NCBI GenBank assembly: GCA_001819095.1
Contig: MHLS01000025.1
Location: 7,784 to 15,612, forward strand
DNA length: 7,829 nt
Reading direction: 5' to 3'
Source of the DNA: Candidatus Lloydbacteria bacterium RIFCSPLOWO2_02_FULL_54_12
GTDB lineage: Bacteria; Patescibacteriota; Minisyncoccia; Phycocordibacterales; UBA6899
The notes under the pieces were generated by a model. That model was not told the origin of the DNA and made no database searches. It saw only the letters and a list, made by a program, of their open reading frames with translations. Position numbers and translations under genes: made by a program. Of this stretch, positions 1 through 5,269 are shown piece after piece. Position 1 is the stretch's first letter. Every line of letters begins with the position of its first letter.

Positions 1-1
1 C

Positions 2-862
2 GGCGCCGGATGCGCTCTCACCGAGACGGAAGGGAATGTGTTCGTTCCGTACTATCGCAATCAGGGAACGCTCTTGGTCGCGAAAGGCACCGAAGCTTTT
101 CTCTCGACGCTCCTTTTTTGGGGAGGCGACGAGCGCGGCAATATGCTCGCGGACCCCGACTCGCTCTTTCCGCTCACCGTTCCGATCGGGACGCAGTTTC
201 CCATTGCGGTCGGTCTTGCAAAAGGCAGGCGGCTACTCGGGAAAGAAGGTGCGGTCGTGGTCTCCGGCGGCGACGGTTCGACCTCGAAGGGTGATTTCAA
301 CACCTCTTTGAACGAGGCCGCCACCAAGAAGCTTCCGGTGGTGTTTCTCATCAAGAACAATCAGTGGGCGATCTCCATGCCGGTGCGCGAGCAGACGGCA
401 ACGTCGCCTCTGGCACTGCGCGCCGCAGGTTTTGCGATGCCCGCAGTGCTCGTCGACGGCAACGATGTGATTGCGGTGCGCCATACGCTTCTCCGTGCGA
501 TACAGATTGCACGCTCGGGCGGCGGTCCGACGTTTGTGGAAGCCGTGACGTATCGTCTTGCCGACCACACGACGGTGGACAATGCGAAAGATTACCGCAA
601 CCAGGAAGAGGTCGATCGCGCGTGGAAGAACGAGCCCCTGCTCCGGCTGAAGAAGTTCCTCATCCGGGAAGGGCACTGGAACGAGAGCGAAGAGTCGGCG
701 TGGCTCGCGGAGACAAAAAAGGAAGCGACGCGGATCCGCGACGCATACCTTGCCTTCCCGCCGCAAGACCCGAAAGAGCTCATCGATTTTCTTTTCGAGA
801 CGGTTCCCGACGTTCAATCGTGTCGGGAACAGCGCGCTCTGCTCATCGCGAAAGGGGTGTGA
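2..862 (+). CDS. pdhA: 2-oxoacid (probably pyruvate) dehydrogenase E1 component, alpha subunit, 5'-truncated by window edge
   Basis: This is the thiamine diphosphate-binding subunit of the E1 enzyme that decarboxylates a 2-oxoacid and passes the acyl group to the lipoyl E2 subunit in the cytoplasm. The frame is open from base 2, so the true start lies outside. 286 residues are visible, against about 320-370 for the family, so roughly the first 50-80 are missing. Counting from base 2, residues 60-70 (VPIGTQFPIAV) match the family. The TPP/Mg motif begins at GGDGSTSKGDFN (residues 89-100) and ends at NNQWAIS (119-125). The C-terminal ADHTT and DYRNQEEVDRAW (187-208) match the regulatory-loop region of E1-alpha. 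The stop is 1 nt before the beta subunit start, which indicates an operon and translational coupling. Pyruvate and branched-chain 2-oxoacid substrates cannot be told apart from this sequence. No E2 or E3 gene is in the window. Confidence 0.93.
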   Translation, partial: GAGCALTETEGNVFVPYYRNQGTLLVAKGTEAFLSTLLFWGGDERGNMLADPDSLFPLTVPIGTQFPIAVGLAKGRRLLGKEGAVVVSGGDGSTSKGDFNTSLNEAATKKLPVVFLIKNNQWAISMPVREQTATSPLALRAAGFAMPAVLVDGNDVIAVRHTLLRAIQIARSGGGPTFVEAVTYRLADHTTVDNAKDYRNQEEVDRAWKNEPLLRLKKFLIREGHWNESEESAWLAETKKEATRIRDAYLAFPPQDPKELIDFLFETVPDVQSCREQRALLIAKGV

Positions 863-863
863 C

Positions 864-1907
864 ATGGTCATCGCATTAGGGAACGAGAAAGGAACAGTGA
901 AGGGGTCGGCGGGCGCGATCACGATGGTGGAAGCGCTCAACCTTGCGTTTCGCCACGAACTCAAGCGTGACAAGACGGTCGCGCTCATCGGCGAAGATAT
1001 CGGCGGCAAGAAGGGCGGCGTTTTCCTTGTCACGAAGGGTCTTGCCGAAGAATTCGGCGTCGACCGTGTCGAAAACTCACGCCTCGATGAAGCGACGCTT
1101 GCGGGCTATGCTGTCGGCATGGCCATTGCGGGGGTGCGTGTCATCGTCGAGTTCCAATTCGCCGGATTCTCCTACGCGGGGTTCGAGCATATCGTAAGCC
1201 ATGCGGCACGTATGCGTCATCGCACGCGGGGAAAATTCTCCTGTCCGATGGTCATCCGCATGCCGTACGGCGCGGGGGTCCAATCTCCCGAGCATCACCT
1301 CGAATCTCCGGAAGCGCTTTTTGCGCATATCCCCGGACTGCGCGTGGTGATACCGTCCTCGCCCAAGTCGGCTTACGGTCTCATGCTCGCCGCAATCAGG
1401 AATAACGATCCGGTGGTGTTCCTTGAGCCGACGCGGATGTACCACGACAAAGACGATGTCGAGGATGACGGCGTCGCACTCGCGCTTGACCGTGCTCTCG
1501 TCGAGCGCGAAGGAAAGGATGTGACGCTCATTGCGTGGGGCGCGATGATGCGCGAAGCCCGCAAGGCGGCGGATGTCCTCGACGGGGAAGGGGTCTCCGT
1601 CGAGGTGATCGACGTCGCAACGGTGACTCCGCTCGACTTCGATACCATCCACCGGTCGGTAGAAAAGACCGGACGCGTGGTCATTCTCCACGAAGCGGCA
1701 GGGAACGGCGGATACGGCGCGGAGATCGCGGCGCGGCTTGCGGAAAAGACGATCCTCTCGCTCTTGGCGCCGATCAGGCGCGTCACTGCTCCGGACGTGA
1801 TACCGCCCTACACAAGGCGGGACGCAGACGGGCATCCTCGGTCGGTGATTCCCAAAGTCGACGACGTCCTTCGGGCGCTCCGCGAGACGGTGCGCTTCGG
1901 TTCATAA
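864..1907 (+). CDS. pdhB: 2-oxoacid (probably pyruvate) dehydrogenase E1 component, beta subunit
   Basis: This is the partner subunit of the E1 alpha2-beta2 heterotetramer. It holds the glutamate that activates the TPP aminopyrimidine and the C-terminal transketolase domain. The start at 864 is preferred over the longer open frame because AAAGGGG (851-857) lies 6 nt upstream and the spacing to the alpha stop is 1 nt. The protein has 347 residues, slightly longer than the usual ~325. Visible features are the N-terminal pyrimidine-binding domain with ALIGEDIG (40-47), ENSRLDEATLAGYAVGMA (70-87; E76 is the likely catalytic Glu), MPYGAGVQSPEHHLESPEA (133-151) and HIPGLRVVIPSSP (155-167). The C-terminal domain has VIDVATVTPLD (248-258). 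It is co-transcribed with the alpha gene and ends 9 nt before a terminator. E1-beta subunits of pyruvate, branched-chain and acetoin complexes are close relatives, so the substrate remains open. Confidence 0.94.
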   Translation: MVIALGNEKGTVKGSAGAITMVEALNLAFRHELKRDKTVALIGEDIGGKKGGVFLVTKGLAEEFGVDRVENSRLDEATLAGYAVGMAIAGVRVIVEFQFAGFSYAGFEHIVSHAARMRHRTRGKFSCPMVIRMPYGAGVQSPEHHLESPEALFAHIPGLRVVIPSSPKSAYGLMLAAIRNNDPVVFLEPTRMYHDKDDVEDDGVALALDRALVEREGKDVTLIAWGAMMREARKAADVLDGEGVSVEVIDVATVTPLDFDTIHRSVEKTGRVVILHEAAGNGGYGAEIAARLAEKTILSLLAPIRRVTAPDVIPPYTRRDADGHPRSVIPKVDDVLRALRETVRFGS

Positions 1908-1916
1908 GAGAAACAT

Positions 1917-1941
1917 ACAGGCGAGCAATCGCCTGTTTTTT
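1917..1941 (+). terminator. Intrinsic terminator after the E1 alpha/beta operon
   Basis: A perfect 8-bp stem (ACAGGCGA, 1917-1924, with TCGCCTGT, 1929-1936) closes on a GCAA tetraloop of the GNRA type and runs into six T residues (1936-1941). It lies 9 nt after the beta subunit stop and separates this operon from the glutamate dehydrogenase gene. Confidence 0.92.
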
Positions 1942-1957
1942 GTGCACCGCGCACGTG

Positions 1958-1986
1958 TTGACCGACTCCGTGACGAGGTGTAGCGT
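1958..1986 (+). promoter_or_regulatory. Candidate sigma70-type promoter for glutamate dehydrogenase
   Basis: TTGACC (1958-1963, 5 of 6 to the -35 consensus) is followed after 17 bp by TAGCGT (1981-1986, only 3 of 6 to the -10 consensus). It lies just after the upstream terminator and about 30 bp before the start codon, where a promoter is needed. The -10 element is weak, so this is tentative. Confidence 0.4.
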
Positions 1987-2016
1987 AAAGGCAGTTCGAA
2001 GAAAGGAGTGTTGGCG

Positions 2017-3324
2017 ATGGTCACGACGACCGAGAACACGACCAAGCATTTTGACAACATCATCGTGCGGATCAATGAAGCGGGACGCCTGCTCAATCTG
2101 CCCGATTGGAAGGTCGAGATCCTAAGCGATTTCAAACTTGAATGGGGCGGCGGGATCCTGCTTTACAAGGACGACGGCTCGAAGAAGACCTACAAGGCCT
2201 GTCGCGTCTGGCATCGTTCGCCGCACACCGACAAGCCGCACAAAGGCGGGGACCGCTATCACCCGCTTGTTTCCGTCGACATGATGCGTGCGCACGCGAT
2301 CGAGATGAGCATCAAGCTCTGGCTCGTGGGCATTCAGATGGGCGGCTCGAAAGGCGGCATCGCCGTCGACCCGTCGACGCTTTCGAGGCCGGAGCTCAAG
2401 CGCCTGACCGAAGCGTACGTCGATGAGCGCATCGCGCGTAACATCATCGGGCCTTTGCTCGATGTTCCCGCGCCGGACGTCGGCACGAATGCGCAGATCA
2501 TGCATTGGGTGAGACAGCGGTATGCACAGCGCAAGCGCGAGCGGGGTTTTGAACCGTTCGCGGGTGTAGTGACGGGGAAACCCGTCGGCTACGGCTTCGA
2601 CGGCATCGAAGGCAGGACCGAGGCGACGGGCTACGGCGTGATTGCCGTGCTCGAACATGCGCTGAAGCGTTTTTGCGGAAAGGTCGGCAAGCCCCGCATC
2701 GCCGTTATGGGCTACGGGAACGTCGGCTATTACACCGTCGAGCGGGCGCACGCGCGCCACTTTCCGGTCGTTGCCGTTTCCGACGTGCGCGGGGGAGTCT
2801 ACAACGCGAACGGTCTCGACGTTGCGGAGCTGAACAAGTGCTTCCGCGAGGCGAAGACCGTTTTCGGATTCCCCGGCGGCGAGGCAATCACGAGCGAAGA
2901 ACTGCTCACGCTCGAGGATGTCGACGTGCTCATCCCCGCGGCGCTCGAACATGTGTTCACCGCGAAGAACGCGCCGAATGTGCATGCGAAGTTCGTTATC
3001 GAAGGCGCGAACAGCCCGACGACTCCGGAAGCGGACAGGATCTTCGAGGACCGCGGTATCATCGTGGTCCCGGATGTCTGCGCGAATGCGGGCGGCGTCA
3101 CGGTCTCGTTCTTTGAATGGGCGCGGAACTTGAACACGGGCGACCCGCGGGTGCCGATGGGCGACAAGAAGGATGTGCTCGCCGGTATGACCCGCATGCT
3201 CCTCGCGAGCACGGACGAGATGTGCGCGAACGCGGAAAAGTACAAGACGACGCTTCGGAACGCCGCCTTCGTGACGGCGATTGACCGGTTCGCTCCGCTC
3301 TTTACCGCGAAGCATACGGCGTGA
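2017..3324 (+). CDS. gdhA: Glutamate dehydrogenase (Glu/Leu/Phe/Val dehydrogenase family)
   Basis: It catalyses reversible NAD(P)-dependent oxidative deamination of glutamate to 2-oxoglutarate and ammonia, linking nitrogen assimilation with central carbon. The ATG at 2017 is chosen because AAGGAG (2003-2008) lies 8 nt upstream; a GTG at 2008 and a TTG at 2011 are in frame but overlap or abut the ribosome site. It has 435 residues, normal for the hexameric family. The substrate-binding N-terminal domain shows PHKGGDRYHP (74-83), the catalytic lysine K112 in GGSKGGI, and DVPAPDVGTNAQIM (149-162). GRTEATGYGV (199-208) leads into the Rossmann domain with MGYGNVG (231-237) and VSDVRGG (254-260); D256 at the end of the second strand favours NAD over NADP. 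EGANSPTTPEAD (329-340) and VSFFEWARN (363-371) complete the family signature. It is a single-gene unit bounded by terminators on both sides. Confidence 0.95.
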   Translation: MVTTTENTTKHFDNIIVRINEAGRLLNLPDWKVEILSDFKLEWGGGILLYKDDGSKKTYKACRVWHRSPHTDKPHKGGDRYHPLVSVDMMRAHAIEMSIKLWLVGIQMGGSKGGIAVDPSTLSRPELKRLTEAYVDERIARNIIGPLLDVPAPDVGTNAQIMHWVRQRYAQRKRERGFEPFAGVVTGKPVGYGFDGIEGRTEATGYGVIAVLEHALKRFCGKVGKPRIAVMGYGNVGYYTVERAHARHFPVVAVSDVRGGVYNANGLDVAELNKCFREAKTVFGFPGGEAITSEELLTLEDVDVLIPAALEHVFTAKNAPNVHAKFVIEGANSPTTPEADRIFEDRGIIVVPDVCANAGGVTVSFFEWARNLNTGDPRVPMGDKKDVLAGMTRMLLASTDEMCANAEKYKTTLRNAAFVTAIDRFAPLFTAKHTA

Positions 3325-3341
3325 TCGGTTTGTGGTAATTG

Positions 3342-3368
3342 AAATCTCGGCTACGGCCGAGATTTTTT
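3342..3368 (+). terminator. Intrinsic terminator after glutamate dehydrogenase, in a convergent gap
   Basis: A perfect 10-bp stem (AAATCTCGGC, 3342-3351, with GCCGAGATTT, 3356-3365) is closed by TACG, which forms the very stable cUACGg tetraloop. Six T residues (3363-3368) follow on the + strand. On the - strand the same hairpin lies 12 nt after the CxxCH protein stop, but only a short T stretch follows there, so it probably works less well in that direction. Confidence 0.93.
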
Positions 3369-3379
3369 CTTTTCCGGAA

Positions 3380-3607
3380 CTATTTCTTTGGGTCTTTCTG
3401 GCAGGAAGCGAGGTCTTTGTACCCGTTCCGCTTGTAACACTCGCCGACGTCGTTCTTTTTCTTCGGGAAGTCCGTCATGACGTGGCAGGTGGGGCAAGTT
3501 GTCTTCTCCCTTCCGGCGAATTCCGGTTTCGCGACGGCCGGCGCGGAAGAGAACGCGAACATGCCGAGCGAGCAAAGGACGATTGCTGCAAATCTGATGG
3601 GTCGCAT
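3380..3607 (-). CDS. Small exported protein with one CxxCH haem c motif
   Basis: This is a 75-residue precursor. A start at 3607 is chosen because AAAGGAG (3617-3623 on the complement) lies 9 nt upstream; the frame stays open further upstream but without a ribosome site. Residues 1-26 form a signal peptide: basic MRPIR, a hydrophobic core from about residue 6 to 20, and a likely signal peptidase I cut after APAVA. The mature ~49 residues contain CPTCH (38-42), a c-type haem attachment motif. The following segment, with FPKK and ECYKRNGY (47-63), recalls short cytochrome c-like proteins with an 'LN..G..F..NGY' pattern. Two more cysteines (C57, C69) could form a disulfide. It would act outside the cytoplasmic membrane, perhaps as an electron carrier. 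No haem maturation genes are visible, so a metal- or disulfide-based role remains possible. A weak promoter-like pair, TTGCAA (3673-3678) and CAGATT (3650-3655, complement) with 17-bp spacing, lies upstream. Confidence 0.75.
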   Translation of the reverse strand: MRPIRFAAIVLCSLGMFAFSSAPAVAKPEFAGREKTTCPTCHVMTDFPKKKNDVGECYKRNGYKDLASCQKDPKK

Positions 3608-3714
3608 TTGGGCTGACTCCTTTCGGTAGGTGATGAGAGAACCACTCCGAATCTGTACCTGCGGCGGTTTTGTTGCAAGCATCTCGATGAGGCGACATTT
3701 TTGGTACGTCTCCG

Positions 3715-4752
3715 CTAGAGGAGGCCCCGTATCTCCTCAAAGAGCGGGCGCACTTTAACGGGGTCGGGGAGAGAAACGATGTCAGGGTCTTTCAAGCCGT
3801 TTCCGGTACACACGAGGACCACCGTCTTTCCGTTGAGATTACACCCCGCTTTTATGTCCTTCATGAGGCCCGCAAGAGGGGCCGCCGAAGCAGGTTCGAC
3901 CCAGATGCCCTCGGATGCGAGAAGCTTCTGCGCATCGAGAATCTCCGCATCGCTCGCGGCGAGCATCTTACCTTTCGTGGCGGCGATCACTTCAAGCGCC
4001 TCTTTGCCGCGGGCGGGATTTCCGATGCGTATCGCCGTAGCAACGGTCTCGGGTTTCGCGACGATCTTTCCCAAGACAAGCGGTGCGGCCCCTTCCGCTT
4101 GCACGCCGATCCACGTCGGTACGCCGGTCTTTTTCTTCGCGTCATATTCGACGAAGCCTTTGTGGTAGGCGGTGATATTCCCCGCATTACCGACGGGAAT
4201 GCACACGAGGTCCGGTGCACGCCCAAGTTCGTCGCAGAGCTCGAAGGCCGCCGTCTTTTGTCCTTCCAGCCGATAGGGGTTCACGGAATTCACCAATGCG
4301 ACCGGAAGTTTGGTTGCGACCTCACGCACGAGCGTGAGTGCATCGTCAAACGAGCCGTCGATCTGGATGATCTTTGCTCCGTAAATTGCCGCCGCCGCAA
4401 GTTTTCCCCTCGCCACCTTGCCTTCCGGTATGAGAACGACCGCCTTCACGCCCGCGCGCGCCGCGTATGCCGCCGCGGAGGCCGCCGTGTTTCCGGTCGA
4501 GGCGCAGATGAGCGTTGTTGCGCCACTCCCCACCGCTTCGCTTACCGCCGCGACCATGCCGCGGTCCTTGAACGAGCCGGTCGGATTCGCGCCTTCAAAT
4601 TTCACATAAAGCGCGAAACCGCCCCCCAGACCTTTTGCGAGTTTCGGTACCGGAATGAGCGGTGTATCGCCCTCGTTCAAGGAGAGGGGGATGGCATGGT
4701 CGGGCAGTTTGATCCACGACGCGTACTTCTCGAGAATACCTTGCGAGCGCAT
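3715..4752 (-). CDS. thrC: Threonine synthase
   Basis: This is a PLP-dependent enzyme converting O-phosphohomoserine to threonine and phosphate, the last step of threonine synthesis. Its 345 residues match the short form of the family (~350). EGDTPLIPVPKLA (27-39) opens the fold-type II core. The PLP lysine is K62 in NPTGSFKDRG (57-66). CASTGNTAAS (83-92) binds the substrate side, and PVGNAGN (186-192) is the glycine-rich phosphate cradle for PLP. VEPASAAPLAGL (285-296) and VCTGNGLKD (314-322) are C-terminal signatures. The ATG at 4752 gives the usual N-terminus with QGILEKY, but it has no ribosome site and sits inside an inverted repeat (4744-4778). The upstream OmdA-like gene is on the same strand 31 nt away, so the two may be co-transcribed. 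The downstream CxxCH gene is 107 nt further on with its own ribosome site. Confidence 0.95.
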   Translation of the reverse strand: MRSQGILEKYASWIKLPDHAIPLSLNEGDTPLIPVPKLAKGLGGGFALYVKFEGANPTGSFKDRGMVAAVSEAVGSGATTLICASTGNTAASAAAYAARAGVKAVVLIPEGKVARGKLAAAAIYGAKIIQIDGSFDDALTLVREVATKLPVALVNSVNPYRLEGQKTAAFELCDELGRAPDLVCIPVGNAGNITAYHKGFVEYDAKKKTGVPTWIGVQAEGAAPLVLGKIVAKPETVATAIRIGNPARGKEALEVIAATKGKMLAASDAEILDAQKLLASEGIWVEPASAAPLAGLMKDIKAGCNLNGKTVVLVCTGNGLKDPDIVSLPDPVKVRPLFEEIRGLL

Positions 4753-4778
4753 GTCACTATTGTGACATTGAACGCTCG
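4744..4778 (-). promoter_or_regulatory. Interrupted hairpin/inverted repeat covering the thrC start codon
   Basis: Read on the - strand, CGAGCG (4778-4773) pairs with CGCTCG (4749-4744), and the inner 7-bp arms ATGTCAC (4768-4762) and GTGACAT (4757-4751) close on an AATA loop. An internal loop (TTCA against G) separates the two stems, giving 13 paired bases. The thrC ATG (4752-4750) lies partly in the inner stem and partly in the internal loop. There is no T-tract, so it is not a terminator. It could be an mRNA structure controlling thrC translation, or a DNA operator with the core TGTCAC-N4-GTGACA. The pairing is seen directly; the role is inference. Confidence 0.55.
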
Positions 4779-4783
4779 TTCAT
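4757..4783 (-). other. Possible 8-residue upstream ORF between the OmdA-like gene and thrC
   Basis: Directly after the TGA of the OmdA-like gene, an ATG (4783-4781) opens a frame coding MNERSMSQ and closing with TAG (4759-4757), 4 nt before the thrC ATG. The TAG lies at the loop of the hairpin over the thrC start. A ribosome terminating on the upstream gene could reinitiate here and open the hairpin. It has no ribosome site and no threonine or isoleucine codons, so it is not a classical attenuation leader. Chance is a serious alternative. Confidence 0.15.
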
Positions 4784-5035
4784 TCAACGATGCGGGCAAC
4801 CGGCCCAACAACACGGTCGGCGCTTTCCTTTCACAAGCTCCGTGCGTGTCCTCTCGATGCGGTGACTCCGCGTCTGTGGTTTCTTGGCAGACTCGATCCA
4901 GCAGATCCATTCATTACGCGCGAGCGGCGTAATATCCTCCCATGCGGCGAGCGTCGCCGAGGCAGAGGCAATGGCCTTTCGTAGATCCGCCGGCACGCTA
5001 TGGACCACACCGGCGCGGACTCCTTTTTTGTTCAT
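4784..5035 (-). CDS. Short YdeI/OmpD-associated (OmdA-domain) family protein
   Basis: It has 83 residues from ATG at 5035; a GTG at 5077 would add 14 residues that do not look like the family. I recognise the pattern VPADLRKAI (14-22), WEDITPLARNEWICWIESAKK (32-52) and the basic TRSHRIERTRTEL stretch (55-67), typical of the bacteriocin-protection YdeI/OmpD-associated family. That family's biochemical role is poorly defined; the name comes from genetic association with porins and antimicrobial peptide resistance. Full-length YdeI proteins are near 190 residues, so this is the OmdA domain alone. The C-terminus RRPCCWAGCPHR (72-83) has C75, C76, C80 and H82, a possible metal site. No ribosome site is seen upstream. 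It shares strand with thrC, with a 31-nt gap. Family assignment is fairly secure; function is unknown. Confidence 0.8.
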   Translation of the reverse strand: MNKKGVRAGVVHSVPADLRKAIASASATLAAWEDITPLARNEWICWIESAKKPQTRSHRIERTRTELVKGKRRPCCWAGCPHR

Positions 5036-5037
5036 AA

Positions 5038-5211
5038 GATGGCGGAGGCGATGTCCGGAACTTTGAACCGAAAGCACGGCCCAAATTCGAGGATCTTGAT
5101 AAAAGCATACGTGAATTGCGAGTTATGTTCAAGCAACATCCTCAATGGTTTGAGGTTCCAAAACCTAAATCAATCAAAGGACAAAATGCCGTGGATTATT
5201 CGATTAAATAA
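5038..5211 (+). pseudogene. Start-less coding fragment at the composition boundary
   Basis: After an in-frame stop at 5035-5037, a frame stays open for 57 codons to TAA at 5209-5211. It reads like real protein from about 5062 on, with FEDLDKSIREL and FKQHPQWFEVPKPKS, but it has no plausible start or ribosome site; the first in-frame ATG (5125) would leave only 28 residues. It lies where composition falls from GC-rich to AT-rich and overlaps the upstream region of the OmdA-like gene on the other strand. I read it as the 3' remnant of a gene truncated when the island was joined. I do not recognise the family, and chance cannot be excluded. Confidence 0.3.
5104..5132 (-). promoter_or_regulatory. 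Candidate promoter for the OmdA-like gene (and perhaps thrC)
   Basis: On the complement, TTGAAC (5132-5127, 4 of 6) is followed after 17 bp by TATGCT (5109-5104, 4 of 6). Transcription would start near 5097, about 60 nt before the ATG at 5035. It lies in the AT-rich side of the boundary, so if it is used the incoming DNA would supply the promoter for the resident gene. Weak matches; tentative. Confidence 0.25.
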
Positions 5212-5269
5212 TAACTATACTCTCGTTAGAACGGACAAAATCTTTAGCGACAATTATACTTAATAGTAC

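Noticed and set aside
233..1033. - strand open frame opposite the E1 subunits
   Set aside because: Antisense shadow of two genes with strong TPP-enzyme motifs.
2122..3315. Long - strand open frame (397 codons) opposite glutamate dehydrogenase
   Set aside because: Antisense shadow of a GC-rich gene: arginine/alanine/valine-rich, no family motif, no ribosome site, while the + strand encodes a clear glutamate dehydrogenase.
3281..3616. + strand frame with a hydrophobic stretch, opposite the CxxCH gene
   Set aside because: It runs across the terminator after glutamate dehydrogenase and is antisense to a gene with a ribosome site, signal peptide and CxxCH motif.
4744..4778. Terminator between the OmdA-like gene and thrC
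   Set aside because: The hairpin has no T-tract on the - strand and overlaps the thrC start codon.
4099..4932. + strand open frame (277 codons) opposite threonine synthase and the OmdA-like gene
   Set aside because: It overlaps two well-supported - strand genes and has no recognisable domain; typical high-GC antisense frame.
5000..5263. + strand frame of 87 codons over the composition boundary
   Set aside because: Low-complexity mix across two composition zones with no ribosome site; the frame 5038-5211 looks more protein-like in the same place.
5212..5269. Terminator for the TPR-nuclease gene
   Set aside because: Only 4-bp arms (TACT/AGTA) and no T-rich run after them; too weak to call.
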